Shown piece by piece: positions 50,860 to 60,146 of a stretch of 64,000 bases of DNA. Positions within the stretch are counted from its first letter, which is position 1, and every line of letters starts with the position of its first letter. The translations under genes were made by a program, and so were the position numbers. This DNA is from SB11 sp964584305 (GTDB lineage Bacteria; Bacteroidota; Bacteroidia; UBA8524), in contig CAZOZL010000001.1 in the NCBI GenBank assembly GCA_964584305.1, positions 396,150 to 460,149 on the forward strand, written 5' to 3'. The notes below the pieces were generated by a model that was given only the letters and a program-made list of their open reading frames with translations, had not been told where the DNA came from and ran no database searches.

Positions 50860-50890
50860 CATTAGTCAAATTTTTAAAATTTGACTAATG
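50860..50890. repeat. AT-rich palindrome
   Basis: CATTAGTCAAAT (50860-50871) pairs perfectly with ATTTGACTAATG (50879-50890). The centre resembles that of the palindrome at 24604-24632. No T run follows, so it is not a canonical terminator. Confidence 0.65.
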
Positions 50891-51062
50891 GGGTACAGCG
50901 TCCTTCTTTTTTAGGAAGCGGTGATATTTTGGCAATATATAAACGCCATATCTGCTAAGTTGTGTAAACAACGTACCCCATATTTTTAATCCACAATTTG
51001 GAGAGCTATTATTTTATTCTTTATGTTTGTACAGATTAATAATTTAGTTGCAAAACTTAGTA

Positions 51063-51911
51063 ATGAACGGTGAACAAATGAAGCCTATTGAGGTGAACCC
51101 TCTGTTTTCAGTATTAAATAATAACTTGATAACACTTTTAAAGTCGCTAAAAGGTGATGATTGGGAAAGGCATACTATTGCCCGTTTATGGAGCGTGAAG
51201 GATGTTGCCGCGCATTTATTAGATGGGAACTTAAGAGCATTATCACTACAACGCGATGGACACAGGGGCATATCATCGCCCAAAACACGTACTTATAAAG
51301 ACATTGTGAAATGGCTGAATGCCACCAATGCCGAGTGGGTTAAAATTGCAACTCGGTTTAGCCCAGAGGTTGTTATCTTGCTTTTAGAACAAACCAGCAA
51401 ACCCGTTGAAGATTATTTTAGCAGTTTAGCACCGTTTGAAAAATCTATTTATCCAGTAGATTGGGCGGGAGAGCAAGAAAGCAAAAACTGGTTGCACGTT
51501 GCCCGTGAGTATGCCGAACGTTGGGTACACCAACAACAAATAAGAAACGTAGTGAAACAAGAGGAGGGAATAATGACCAAAGAGTTATTTTATCCTTTTA
51601 TGGATATCCTAATGCAGGGTTTACCCTATCAGTTTACAAATGCCAAAGCCAATGAAGGAACGGTGGTAAAAGTTACAGTGAGTAGCGAAATTGGCGGTAC
51701 TTGGACGGTAACAAAAATAGCAGACCAGTGGCAGCTAAATAAGGCTGATGCCAATACAGTAGCTGATGGTGAGGTAATTATTGACCCCAATACCGCTTGG
51801 AAACTTTTTAGCAAAGCCATAAAACCAAAAACAGCAAAAAGCAAGGCAACCATTAAGGGCAATGAAAAATTAGCAGATATTGTTTTGGGAATGGTATCGG
51901 TAATGGCTTAA
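51063..51911 (+). CDS. maleylpyruvate-isomerase / DinB-type N-terminal domain protein
   Basis: 282 residues from ATG 51063 (the TTG at 51048 is an alternative). The N-terminal four-helix bundle (about residues 1-170) is of the DinB/MDMPI type: LWSVKDVAAHLLDGNLRAL with the first metal-ligand His, and YAERWVHQQQIRN with the third. The C-terminal 100 residues (VVKVTVSSEIGGTWTVTKIA, GEVIIDPNTAWKLFSKAIKP) look like a sterol-carrier or SCP2-like domain. Members of this family use low-molecular-weight thiols as cofactor. It overlaps the 3' end of the convergent lpxH-like gene by four bases. Confidence 0.82.
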   Translation: MNGEQMKPIEVNPLFSVLNNNLITLLKSLKGDDWERHTIARLWSVKDVAAHLLDGNLRALSLQRDGHRGISSPKTRTYKDIVKWLNATNAEWVKIATRFSPEVVILLLEQTSKPVEDYFSSLAPFEKSIYPVDWAGEQESKNWLHVAREYAERWVHQQQIRNVVKQEEGIMTKELFYPFMDILMQGLPYQFTNAKANEGTVVKVTVSSEIGGTWTVTKIADQWQLNKADANTVADGEVIIDPNTAWKLFSKAIKPKTAKSKATIKGNEKLADIVLGMVSVMA

Positions 51912-52675
51912 ACAGTAGGTTCAAACTTTTTCAACTCCAAATTTTCACCATCAAAAACAGCATAGGTAAAGTGGCTTATCCACTCGCCTAAATTTATGTA
52001 TTTACTGTTTTCAGCTAATTTAATTTCCATTGGTAAATGGCGATGTCCGTAGATAAAAAAATCGTAATGTTGGCTTTGCAGTTTTTCTCTACTATAAATT
52101 ACCAGCCACTCGTTTTTTTCGCCTAAAAATATAGCATCACTATCGCCCGTTTTTTTACGACTTGTATCGCTAAAAAAGTTGGCAATGCTTATACCAATAT
52201 CTGGGTGTAGCCAACGGAATAGCCATTGACATAGCTTGCTGGCAAATACTTTTTTCACAAATTTATACCCCTTATCACCCGGTCCTAATCCATCGCCGTG
52301 TGCTATATGAAATTTTTTGCCGTTTATTTCCCTATCCATCGGTTGGCGAATAACGGGTATGCCTAATTCTTCTTCAAAATAGCCAAACATCCACATATCG
52401 TGATTTCCTGTAAAAAAGGTAATGGATATGCCATTGTCTCGCAACTCGGCAAGTTTGCCCAACAAGCGGGTAAAGTATTTAGGAATAACGGTTTTATACT
52501 CGAACCAAAAATCAAACAAATCGCCCACCAAATATATCTCAGCTGCATCGTGCTTTATACTATCCAGCCATGCTACTAAACGTTTTTCCCGTATTAAACT
52601 ATCATTATAGTTGGGTGCACCGAGATGAAAATCGGAAGCAAAGTATATCTTTTTGTTATTGGGTAGTTGCGTCAA
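51908..52675 (-). CDS. lpxH: UDP-2,3-diacylglucosamine diphosphatase, LpxH-like
   Basis: 255 residues from TTG 52675, the start that includes the first metal motif. The calcineurin-type metallophosphoesterase motifs are complete: FASDFHLG (DxH), LVGDLFDFWFEY (GDxxD), TGNHDMWMFG (GNHD), HIAHGDGLG (H) and IYGHRHLP (GHxH). LpxH removes UMP from UDP-2,3-diacylglucosamine to give lipid X in the lipid A pathway. The length and the FDFW-like motif agree with the LpxH group, not with general phosphodiesterases. It starts 5 bp after the LUD-protein gene, so the two are probably cotranscribed. Confidence 0.88.
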   Translation of the reverse strand: MTQLPNNKKIYFASDFHLGAPNYNDSLIREKRLVAWLDSIKHDAAEIYLVGDLFDFWFEYKTVIPKYFTRLLGKLAELRDNGISITFFTGNHDMWMFGYFEEELGIPVIRQPMDREINGKKFHIAHGDGLGPGDKGYKFVKKVFASKLCQWLFRWLHPDIGISIANFFSDTSRKKTGDSDAIFLGEKNEWLVIYSREKLQSQHYDFFIYGHRHLPMEIKLAENSKYINLGEWISHFTYAVFDGENLELKKFEPTV

Positions 52676-52680
52676 AATTG

Positions 52681-53331
52681 TTACTTCAATGGTGATTTTT
52701 CGTTCACTAAAAAAACATATAACTCTTTGGGTCCATGCACACCTGTAATTAGTTGCATCTCTATATCGGCGGTTTTGCTGGGTCCAGTAATAAAACTAAT
52801 GGTGGATGGTAGGTTTTTGCCATAGCTATTGCTTATAATTTTAAGCCCATCTTTAATATCGGGAACTACTTGGTCTATCCAAGCTACTACAATATGTATT
52901 TTTGGGGCTACAATAAGGCTACGGCTATTTTTTAGGGAAGTAGTTACTATACTACCTGTGCGGGCAACCAAGCACTCGCAACTGGTTATTGATACTTCTG
53001 CATTTTCAAGCCCATCGGCAGTACTGTTATAGGCTAAATCTATGTCGTCAAACTCGGATTTTAGTTTTTTATCCCAGCAGTATAGTGTTTCCCATTTCTT
53101 GTTTTCTTGCAGGTCTATAATATTATCAATCAAATCAAATTTGTTGTGGCAAAATACAAGTTTGCCGCCTGCTTGGGTAAAATTTTGGGCAAATACTTCG
53201 GGCAATGGCTCGGTAATTTTTTCATACACAGAGCTTTCTAAATCTACTTCGGGTTGTTTCCCTGGTTTTTTGTTTAATAAACCAGCCCTTACTTTTTTTA
53301 GTATTCTCTCTTTTGGGGTAATATTATCCAT
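52681..53331 (-). CDS. LUD-domain (LutC/YkgG-type) protein
   Basis: A 216-residue protein of the LutC/YkgG domain family: VSITSCECLVARTGSIVTTS, PKIHIVVAWIDQVVPDIKDG and the end FITGPSKTADIEMQLITGVHGP with KELYVFLV. The family includes the LutC subunit of the lactate oxidase complex LutABC; stand-alone copies have unknown roles. LutA and LutB are not adjacent. The N-terminus is a basic helix (ERILKKVRAGLLNKKPGKQ). Cotranscribed with the downstream lpxH-like gene. Confidence 0.88.
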   Translation of the reverse strand: MDNITPKERILKKVRAGLLNKKPGKQPEVDLESSVYEKITEPLPEVFAQNFTQAGGKLVFCHNKFDLIDNIIDLQENKKWETLYCWDKKLKSEFDDIDLAYNSTADGLENAEVSITSCECLVARTGSIVTTSLKNSRSLIVAPKIHIVVAWIDQVVPDIKDGLKIISNSYGKNLPSTISFITGPSKTADIEMQLITGVHGPKELYVFLVNEKSPLK

Positions 53332-53428
53332 CGCTTAATAGCAAATGTAATAAATGGATAGTGGTTTTGTTGTGAATGAAATTATTAATGTGCTTTTTAA
53401 TTTTAAGTTATCCGCTGAAAACCACAAA

Positions 53429-53455
53429 AAACTCCCTGCACGCAGGGAGTTTATA
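53429..53455 (-). terminator. hairpin terminator of ftsH
   Basis: AAACTCCCTG (53429-53438) and CAGGGAGTTT (53443-53452) form a 10-bp stem over a four-base loop; on the minus strand the A run at the left gives a T tail after the stem. It lies 19 bp beyond the ftsH stop. Confidence 0.8.
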
Positions 53456-53473
53456 TTTAGATTAATCAGTATT

Positions 53474-55636
53474 TTATAGTTCGGTATTTGGTTTTTTCTC
53501 TTGTACCAAATCATCCTCGCCTGACGGGGTGCTGCGTTGTTCTGTTACTGCTTCCTCGCCCCCCTCTTTGTCAGTAGCATCTGTTGCTACTTCTATTTTT
53601 TTATTTTCAACAACCGTTTCAGCGTTATCTTTTTCCATATACTCCTCGTAGCTGGTTTTGCTGCTAAAGGGGCGTTTACCAATCAAGCGTTCTAAATCTG
53701 TTTGAAAAATAACCTCTTTACTTAATAACTCTTGTGCTACAATTTCTAATTCAGATTTTTTAGTAAGCAATAGTTGCTTGGTGCGTTCATACGCTTGGCT
53801 AATTATATCTCTTACTTCTTGGTCAATAAGCTCGGCAGTGGCATCACTATAAGGCTTGCCAAAAGCAAATTCGCCTTGTGGGTCATTAAATGATACATTA
53901 CCTACTTTATCACTCATGCCATACAAGGTTACCATGCCGTATGCCATTTTGGTAATATGTTCCAAATCGTTTTGAGCGCCTGTACTAATGCTGTCAAATA
54001 TTATTTCTTCGGCGGCACGCCCGCCAAGGGTCATGCACATCATTTCAGTAAGCTGGTTTTGGCTATATAAAAACTGCTCTCTGGGCAAGTATTGTGCATA
54101 GCCCAGTGCTGCTACCCCACGTGGAACTATTGATACTTTTACCAAAGGGTCAACGTGTTCTAAAAACCAACCCGCAATGGCGTGTCCTGCTTCGTGGTAG
54201 GCAACAATTTTCTTTTCTTCGGGCAATATTATTTTGTTCTTTTTTTCCAGCCCGCCAATCACTCTATCAACAGCATCTTGAAAATCTTGCATTTCAATTG
54301 CTTTTTTATCTTTGCGTGCGGCTATAAGTGCTGCCTCATTGCACACATTAGCTATTTCTGCCCCTGCAAAACCAGGGGTTTGTGCTGATAGCTTTTTGGC
54401 ATCAACACTGTCATCAATTTTTAGGGGTTTAAGGTGAACTTTAAATATTTGCTCACGTCCTACCAAGTCAGGCTTGTCTATTGATATTTGACGGTCGAAA
54501 CGACCAGGACGTAACAAAGCAGTATCCAATACATCGGGGCGGTTAGTAGCGGCTAGTATAATAACCCCAGTATCTGTGCCAAAGCCATCCATTTCTGTAA
54601 GCAGTTGGTTCAGCGTGCTTTCACGCTCATCATTGCCCCCTGTTACCATATTTTTGCCACGTGCCCTACCAATAGCATCTATTTCATCAATAAATATTAT
54701 GCAGGGTGCTTTTTCTTTTGCTTGGCGAAATAAATCACGTACACGTGAAGCTCCCACCCCTACAAACATCTCAACAAAATCAGACCCTGAAAGCGAAAAG
54801 AAGGGTACATTAGCCTCGCCTGCTACTGCTTTTGCCAAAAGGGTTTTACCAGTACCTGGAGGGCCTACCAACAATGCGCCCTTGGGTATTTTACCGCCTA
54901 AGTTGGTGTATTTTTTAGGATTTTTAAGAAAATCAACAATTTCCATTACCTCTACTTTCGCCTCTTCAAGTCCCGCTACATCATCAAAGGTTATGTTTAC
55001 CTGTGTATCTTTATCAAACAGTTGTGCTTTCGATTTTCCAATATTAAATATTTGTGAGCTTCCGCCGCCAGCACCGCCACCCATACGCCGCATAAAAAAT
55101 AAAAAGATAACCAGTAATAATAATATTGGACCAATAAATTTGAACAACTCAAGCAAAACATTACGCCTAGTTTTTGCTTCTGTATAAATATGTTTTTCTG
55201 CCGAAGAGCCCTTCTGAACTTTTTCTAAAATATCATTAAACGATTTTGCATCACTTATTTCTAATTGAAAATGCGGGGTTTCTTCGCCAAATAAGCCTTT
55301 AGCATTTAGTTTTTCTTTATACTTCTCGTTTTCTAAGGCGGTTTTGGTTAAAAAAACCTCTGCTATTTTATTATTTATAACTACAATTTTTTCTACATCA
55401 TGGTTTTTTACCATTTCTATAAGTTCACGCGTAGAAACGTCTTTCGGGCTGTTATAGTCAGGGAAAAACAGCATTAGCATCAGTAGTGAGGCTACTATAC
55501 CATATATCCAATATAGGTTAAATTTTGGACCTGATGGTTTTCCCTTTTTCGAGTTAGGTTTTTTGCTAAAAGGGTTTCTGTTGCTATTTTTATTGGTGGT
55601 ATCCTTTGGACGCTCTAAATTTTCCTTCTCCTGCAT
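53474..55636 (-). CDS. ftsH: ATP-dependent zinc metalloprotease FtsH
   Basis: A 720-residue membrane-bound AAA protease. Two transmembrane helices flank the periplasmic domain (about residues 40-60 and 165-185). The AAA module has Walker A GPPGTGKTLLAKAVAGE, Walker B IIFIDEIDAIGR, and the pore-lining motif FVEMFVGVGA with the arginine-finger region RPDVLDTALLRPGRFDRQ. The protease domain shows HEAGHAIAGW (HEXXH) and the later zinc-ligand Asp region. It degrades membrane and short-lived cytoplasmic proteins. The N-terminal and the Asp/Glu-rich C-terminal tails are longer than in E. coli, as usual in Bacteroidota. Confidence 0.97.
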   Translation of the reverse strand: MQEKENLERPKDTTNKNSNRNPFSKKPNSKKGKPSGPKFNLYWIYGIVASLLMLMLFFPDYNSPKDVSTRELIEMVKNHDVEKIVVINNKIAEVFLTKTALENEKYKEKLNAKGLFGEETPHFQLEISDAKSFNDILEKVQKGSSAEKHIYTEAKTRRNVLLELFKFIGPILLLLVIFLFFMRRMGGGAGGGSSQIFNIGKSKAQLFDKDTQVNITFDDVAGLEEAKVEVMEIVDFLKNPKKYTNLGGKIPKGALLVGPPGTGKTLLAKAVAGEANVPFFSLSGSDFVEMFVGVGASRVRDLFRQAKEKAPCIIFIDEIDAIGRARGKNMVTGGNDERESTLNQLLTEMDGFGTDTGVIILAATNRPDVLDTALLRPGRFDRQISIDKPDLVGREQIFKVHLKPLKIDDSVDAKKLSAQTPGFAGAEIANVCNEAALIAARKDKKAIEMQDFQDAVDRVIGGLEKKNKIILPEEKKIVAYHEAGHAIAGWFLEHVDPLVKVSIVPRGVAALGYAQYLPREQFLYSQNQLTEMMCMTLGGRAAEEIIFDSISTGAQNDLEHITKMAYGMVTLYGMSDKVGNVSFNDPQGEFAFGKPYSDATAELIDQEVRDIISQAYERTKQLLLTKKSELEIVAQELLSKEVIFQTDLERLIGKRPFSSKTSYEEYMEKDNAETVVENKKIEVATDATDKEGGEEAVTEQRSTPSGEDDLVQEKKPNTEL

Positions 55637-56243
55637 TCAGTATCTTAATTTATCGTTGTATAAACGGGTGGTGTTTGGAAAGGTTTTAAAAAACCGTCAA
55701 AAATATCTATTATTATTGAGTTAAAAAACTCCAAAACGTATAGCAACACGTTTCTCAAAAACTAAACCAATAGCTTTTCCTATCAAATAAAAGACATTTT
55801 AGGAAGGAAGTGAAGAGTTTTACTCCTCCAAACACACTATTTGGCTATAAAATACTGCTATTTTGGCAGGGTTTGTTAAAAAAATGCCTTTCACACTCCA
55901 AGCTCTTTTTATTTGCACCTAATTGTAATTTTGGGTGAGGTAGAAAAAGATTTTGTCGTTAGCCTTTAAACTTTGGCTTGTCATCATTACGAGATGATCT
56001 TCTTAGGTTATTGCGGCGATCTATATCTACCACCCTTTAGTCCCTTCTATACAGCACAGCACACAGGCAATACAAGCAGGGAAACAGCCGCACGGGCATT
56101 CCCCTAAAGCAACAGCACTCATACCATCCTAATAACTTACAACAAAATAATGCACTACGGATATATCCAGTTTATGTATATTTAGTTTTCATTTTCAAAA
56201 CAATACATTTGTAGCATTACTATTATTAAAGAATATTTTTACT
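55637..56243. other. intergenic region
   Basis: 607 bp between the divergent ftsH and kbl genes. There is no intact gene. A partial copy of the GTCATTAC...GATCTTCTTAGG-type repeat lies at 55979-56020, and a string near 56085 (GGGAAACAGCCGCAC) also occurs inverted near 8656. The promoter element TACATTTG lies at 56204-56211. The rest shows nothing recognisable. Confidence 0.6.
56204..56211 (+). promoter_or_regulatory. promoter -7 element of kbl
   Basis: TACATTTG at 56204-56211 matches TAnnTTTG, 33 bp before the ATG. The TTG element is not clear. Confidence 0.55.
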
Positions 56244-57443
56244 ATGTACGATACCCTGAAACCGATATTAGAAAAAGAACTTCAAGAAATTAAAGACAAC
56301 GGTTTATACAAAGCTGAAAGAGTGATAACATCGCCACAAGGGGCAGATATAAAACTAAACACGGGGCAAGAGGTAATAAATTTTTGTGCGAATAACTATT
56401 TGGGGCTTTCTTCTCACCCAAAAGTAATTGAAGCGGCAAAAAAAGCTATTGATACACACGGTTATGGAATGTCATCAGTGCGTTTTATATGTGGTACACA
56501 AAATATCCATAAAGAATTAGAAGAAAAATTAGCCACATTTTTAGGTACAGAAGACACTATATTATATGCTGCTGCTTTTGATGCCAATGGGGGTGTTTTT
56601 GAACCTTTGCTGGGTGCTGAAGACGCTATTATTAGCGATACACTGAACCACGCCAGTATTATTGACGGAGTGCGCCTGTGCAAGGCAGACCGACACCGTT
56701 ATACCCATAACAATATGGCTGATTTGGAAGAAAAGCTAAAAGCTACACAACACAATCGCCACCGTATAATAGTTACCGATGGTGTGTTTAGTATGGACGG
56801 TACTATTGCCCAATTGGATAAAATTTGTGATTTGGCAGATAAATACAAAGCCCTTGTAATGGTAGATGAATGCCATGCCAGTGGGTTTATGGGCAAAACA
56901 GGACGTGGCACACACGAGCATTGCGGTGTGCTTGGGCGTATAGATATTATTACAGGTACTTTGGGCAAGGCATTGGGGGGCGCATCAGGGGGATTTACAT
57001 CAGGCAAAAAAGAAATTATAGAGATGTTGCGGCAGCGTTCTCGTCCCTACTTGTTTTCTAATACACTTGCACCCTCAATAACGGGGGCAAGCATTGCGGT
57101 GTTAAATATGTTGAGTGAAACCACAGAACTACGAGATAAATTAGAAGAGAATACCCAGTATTTTCGTGCTGAAATGGCTAGAGTAGGTTTTGATATTAAG
57201 CAGGGCGAGCATCCCATAGTCCCCATTATGCTATATGACGCAGTAATAGCGCAAAATATGGCAACAAAACTATTAAATGAAGGCATTTATGTAATAGGCT
57301 TCTTTTTTCCTGTGGTAGCCAAAGGGCAAGCCCGTATTCGGGTACAAGTATCAGCAGGGCATGAGCGACATCACTTAGAAAAAGCCATAGCAGCCTTTGC
57401 TAAAGTAGGGAGAGAATTAGGTGTTTTAAAGGCAACGGCTTAA
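56244..57443 (+). CDS. kbl: glycine C-acetyltransferase (2-amino-3-ketobutyrate CoA ligase)
   Basis: A 399-residue PLP enzyme of the alpha-oxoamine synthase family, very similar in motif order to E. coli Kbl: VINFCANNYLGLSSHPKVIEAA, SSVRFICGTQNIHKELEEKL, IISDTLNHASIIDGVRLCKA, VMVDECHASGFMGKTGRG, IITGTLGKALGGASGGF (Lys bearing PLP) and RSRPYLFSNTLAPS. It joins glycine and acetyl-CoA to 2-amino-3-ketobutyrate or, in the direction of threonine breakdown, the reverse. The threonine dehydrogenase gene is not adjacent. The unknown gene at 57449 follows 5 bp after the stop. Confidence 0.96.
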   Translation: MYDTLKPILEKELQEIKDNGLYKAERVITSPQGADIKLNTGQEVINFCANNYLGLSSHPKVIEAAKKAIDTHGYGMSSVRFICGTQNIHKELEEKLATFLGTEDTILYAAAFDANGGVFEPLLGAEDAIISDTLNHASIIDGVRLCKADRHRYTHNNMADLEEKLKATQHNRHRIIVTDGVFSMDGTIAQLDKICDLADKYKALVMVDECHASGFMGKTGRGTHEHCGVLGRIDIITGTLGKALGGASGGFTSGKKEIIEMLRQRSRPYLFSNTLAPSITGASIAVLNMLSETTELRDKLEENTQYFRAEMARVGFDIKQGEHPIVPIMLYDAVIAQNMATKLLNEGIYVIGFFFPVVAKGQARIRVQVSAGHERHHLEKAIAAFAKVGRELGVLKATA

Positions 57444-57448
57444 ATACC

Positions 57449-58129
57449 ATGAAAACAAATGAATTGGTTAACGAATTGTATCGGGTGTTTTCCCGATACA
57501 GATTTAAGCCGAATTTTGTGGCAAGATGCAGCCCAATAAAACCACCGACTAATGAAGAAATAAGAGCCTTTAGTCAACCCTTACGAAAACTTAGTGATGA
57601 TGGTTTGGGAGGGTTGCCGCTAAGCTTGATGACCACATGGGGAGATGAGGAAGATTTTAAGTACTTTTTTCCCCGAATAGCAGAATCATCAGTAATAAGT
57701 ATTGAGAATGATTTATTTGACTATGCTTTTTTTCCTAGGCTTAAAGATGTAAATCTTGAAGATTGGCAAGAAGATGAAAGAAAACTTGTGTATGCTTTAC
57801 TAAAGCACTACATAATGCTACAAATAGAGAATTTTACTAATGAACAAGGATTTATAGGTTATTTGGCTGATGCTGTAAGTTTGTTGGGGATTGAAAGATT
57901 AAAAAAAGCTTTTATTGCTGATAGAACAGAAAGCTCTGCTTTTTTTATAGCCAACCAATTATTGAACGCATCAACTGAAATAAAAGAATTTTCAAAAGAA
58001 AATAAAGCGCATTTAGAAAGCTGGTTTAAAAGCGATGAAGCAAAAGATGTTTTACAAAAAGGTATTGTGCTTTCTAAAGATGAAACTATAACTTACACCA
58101 TTCAAATAGCACTAAACAATATAATATAG
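57449..58129 (+). CDS. hypothetical protein
   Basis: A 226-residue soluble protein that begins 5 bp after kbl and is followed after 12 bp by comB, so the three genes are probably an operon. No signal peptide, no transmembrane helix, no recognised motif. It is rich in aromatic and acidic residues (LMTTWGDEEDFKYFFPRIAE, IENDLFDYAFFPRLKD) with a helical C-terminal half, typical of a small all-alpha domain. It does not resemble a known enzyme and the operon context does not give its function. Confidence 0.7.
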   Translation: MKTNELVNELYRVFSRYRFKPNFVARCSPIKPPTNEEIRAFSQPLRKLSDDGLGGLPLSLMTTWGDEEDFKYFFPRIAESSVISIENDLFDYAFFPRLKDVNLEDWQEDERKLVYALLKHYIMLQIENFTNEQGFIGYLADAVSLLGIERLKKAFIADRTESSAFFIANQLLNASTEIKEFSKENKAHLESWFKSDEAKDVLQKGIVLSKDETITYTIQIALNNII

Positions 58130-58141
58130 CTGACAACAAAT

Positions 58142-58876
58142 TTGAAACCTACCGCCGAAGTAATACTTTCTCCCGCCCTAATACCCCACTACGAATTGGA
58201 AGGTAAAGTGGTGGTGGTAATTGATATTTTAAGAGCTACTACTACCATGTGCTATGCTTTTATTAATGGGGCAGAGCGTATTATTCCCGTTGAAACAGTA
58301 AAAGAAGCAAAACAATATTTGGGCAAAGATTTTGTAGTAGCGGCAGAACGAAACGGAGAGATGGTAGAAGGGTTTACTTTAGGCAATTCGCCCGAAAGTT
58401 TTACTCCAGAAATAGTGAGCGGGAAAACGGTTGTTTTAACTACTACCAACGGCACACACACCTTACACCAATGCAAAACTGCCGACAAAATTGTTACGGG
58501 GGCTTTTACTAATATAAGCGCATTATGCAATTGGCTAATAGGTTGGAAACAACCTGTGGTACTTGCTTGTGCAGGCTGGAAAAACAAATTTAACCTTGAA
58601 GACACCGTTTTTGCAGGCGCAGTATTGCATACCGTAAAAGAGCATTTTGATATTAGTGATGATGCTTGTACAGCATCATTAAATCTTTTTCTTACTGCTT
58701 CACAAGATTTAGAAGCGTATTTGCGCCATAGCAACCATGCACAGCGGTTCAACCGTTTGGGTATTGATGATTTACCACTTTGCCTTGAAACGGATATTAC
58801 CGATATTGTGCCTATTTATAGCAATGGGGTGCTCGTTTCGCTAACAGCAGAAAGTCCTTTGCAGGAGGTGTTATAA
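58142..58876 (+). CDS. comB: 2-phosphosulfolactate phosphatase (ComB family)
   Basis: 244 residues from TTG 58142. ComB-family marks: VVVIDILRATTTMCYAFINGA, VVAAERNGEMVEGFTLGNSP, TVVLTTTNGTHTLHQCKTAD, GAFTNISALCNWL, LACAGWKNKFNLEDTVFAGA. The classical enzyme removes phosphate from (2R)-2-phospho-3-sulfolactate, a step of coenzyme M synthesis in archaea and of sulfolactate production in bacteria such as spore formers. Homologues in Bacteroidota have unclear roles. ComA and ComC are not adjacent. It ends shortly before the convergent reductase gene. Confidence 0.88.
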   Translation: MKPTAEVILSPALIPHYELEGKVVVVIDILRATTTMCYAFINGAERIIPVETVKEAKQYLGKDFVVAAERNGEMVEGFTLGNSPESFTPEIVSGKTVVLTTTNGTHTLHQCKTADKIVTGAFTNISALCNWLIGWKQPVVLACAGWKNKFNLEDTVFAGAVLHTVKEHFDISDDACTASLNLFLTASQDLEAYLRHSNHAQRFNRLGIDDLPLCLETDITDIVPIYSNGVLVSLTAESPLQEVL

Positions 58877-58901
58877 AAATACTACTCCCATTCTTTATTA
58901 T

Positions 58902-60044
58902 TTAAAAGTGTTTCAGCACCGCCTTTTTCACAAAAGGGATATTAGCAAATTTTGCTACAAAGTTTACTACCCATGGTTGTTTGTTTAGCATTTGCATCAA
59001 CTTATAGTTGCGTTTCAATTCAGTTCCGTATTTGGCATATACTTTTTGGTCATAATGCTGTATAAATTTAGTAGAAAAATTATTTTTTTCAAAACAGTTT
59101 ATAGCTTGTTGGGCTGCAAAAATGCCGCTAAAGGCAGCCTTATCTATTCCATGTCCTTGCAAGGGGTCTATAAGTGATGCGGCATCACCTGCCAACATAA
59201 AACCATTGCCACTAATAGGTATTTCTTTTCCGCCAATGGGTAAGCCAAACCCCTTTACATCAGATATTCTTTTAGCATTGGCAAATAGCGCTTTTACATT
59301 AGGCTCATTAGTAATAATACGATCCATCACCTCACGCAATTTTATATTGTGTTTTGCTGCTTGGCTTGATACTATACCAAAACCTACATTAAAGCTATTA
59401 TTACCCAAAGGGAAAACCCAAAAATAACCAGGTAAGTAATTTTTGAATAGGTAAAATTTATTGGTTAAATCGTTAGACTGTATACCTGTGTAGTATGCGG
59501 CAACTGCCGTGCAATGCCGTTCACGGTTTAACTTATGATTTGAAATTTGTTTTGATAAAATAGAGTTTGCCCCTCCGCAACCAATTAGCAGTTTTGCTTG
59601 TAGGGTTGTGTTACTGTGGCGTTCTTTCAATTGCCAAACAGTATTCGCTTTTTTTATTTCATGTACTTCAAAGCCTTCAAAAATTTGTGTAGCAGTCTGT
59701 TTTTTTACTTGTGTGAGAAGAAAATCATCAAAATTTTTGCGAGGAGAATTATAGGCTTCTGCCTGCCAGTCTATGCAAATAGCTTTATTGTTGGGTGCTA
59801 TAATATGGCAATGCTTAATGCTTTGTTTTAGGGAAAGTTGCTTTAGTTCTATATCAAAATTAGGAATAATTTGGCGAAAGGCTTTTAGTGTTGGTCCTGG
59901 TATGGCATCGCCGCAAGTTTTATGGCGTGGGAAAGTGGCTTTATCTACCATAGCTATTTTTAAACCACTATTTTTTAGTGCTAAAGCGGCACTACATCCC
60001 GCTGGCCCTGCCCCTAAAATCAATATATCGTATATAGCTACCAA
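58902..60044 (-). CDS. geranylgeranyl-reductase-family FAD-dependent oxidoreductase
   Basis: 380 residues from TTG 60044. The FAD-binding ILGAGPAGCSAALALKNSGLKIAMVDKATFPRHKTCGDAIPG is at the very start, and the second FAD motif GFMLAGDAASLIDPLQGHGIDKA is near residue 280. The family saturates isoprenoid double bonds, e.g. of geranylgeranyl or menaquinone side chains, or halogenates/oxidises other substrates. Since a polyprenyl synthetase is in the window, menaquinone side-chain reduction is a possibility but not shown. It is convergent with comB and divergent from the CNNM gene. Confidence 0.88.
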   Translation of the reverse strand: MVAIYDILILGAGPAGCSAALALKNSGLKIAMVDKATFPRHKTCGDAIPGPTLKAFRQIIPNFDIELKQLSLKQSIKHCHIIAPNNKAICIDWQAEAYNSPRKNFDDFLLTQVKKQTATQIFEGFEVHEIKKANTVWQLKERHSNTTLQAKLLIGCGGANSILSKQISNHKLNRERHCTAVAAYYTGIQSNDLTNKFYLFKNYLPGYFWVFPLGNNSFNVGFGIVSSQAAKHNIKLREVMDRIITNEPNVKALFANAKRISDVKGFGLPIGGKEIPISGNGFMLAGDAASLIDPLQGHGIDKAAFSGIFAAQQAINCFEKNNFSTKFIQHYDQKVYAKYGTELKRNYKLMQMLNKQPWVVNFVAKFANIPFVKKAVLKHF

Positions 60045-60146
60045 TGCACAAACTTATACAAGTTAATGGTAGTATAAAAAGCACAACGCACCATCTAATT
60101 AAAAAAAAAGCGTTACTTTGTATCAGATACCCGTAGAACTTCCTAA

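Larger units (their letters stand above)
50681..51062. other. intergenic region with two inverted repeat elements
   Basis: 382 bp between the divergent prfA and a DinB/MDMPI-type gene. It holds an inverted repeat unit (50743-50830) and an AT-rich palindrome (50860-50890), listed separately. GGGGTAC (50890-50896) and GTACCCC (about 50972-50978) might also pair over a distance of 75 bp. Confidence 0.6.

Noticed and set aside
54576..55187. A 203-codon plus-strand frame opposite ftsH
   Set aside because: Antisense shadow of the conserved AAA module; Ser/Pro/Asn-rich with no motif.
56244..57443. kbl as a sulfonolipid (capnine-type) acyltransferase
   Set aside because: Motifs and length follow E. 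coli Kbl almost block by block, so the acetyltransferase call is much better.
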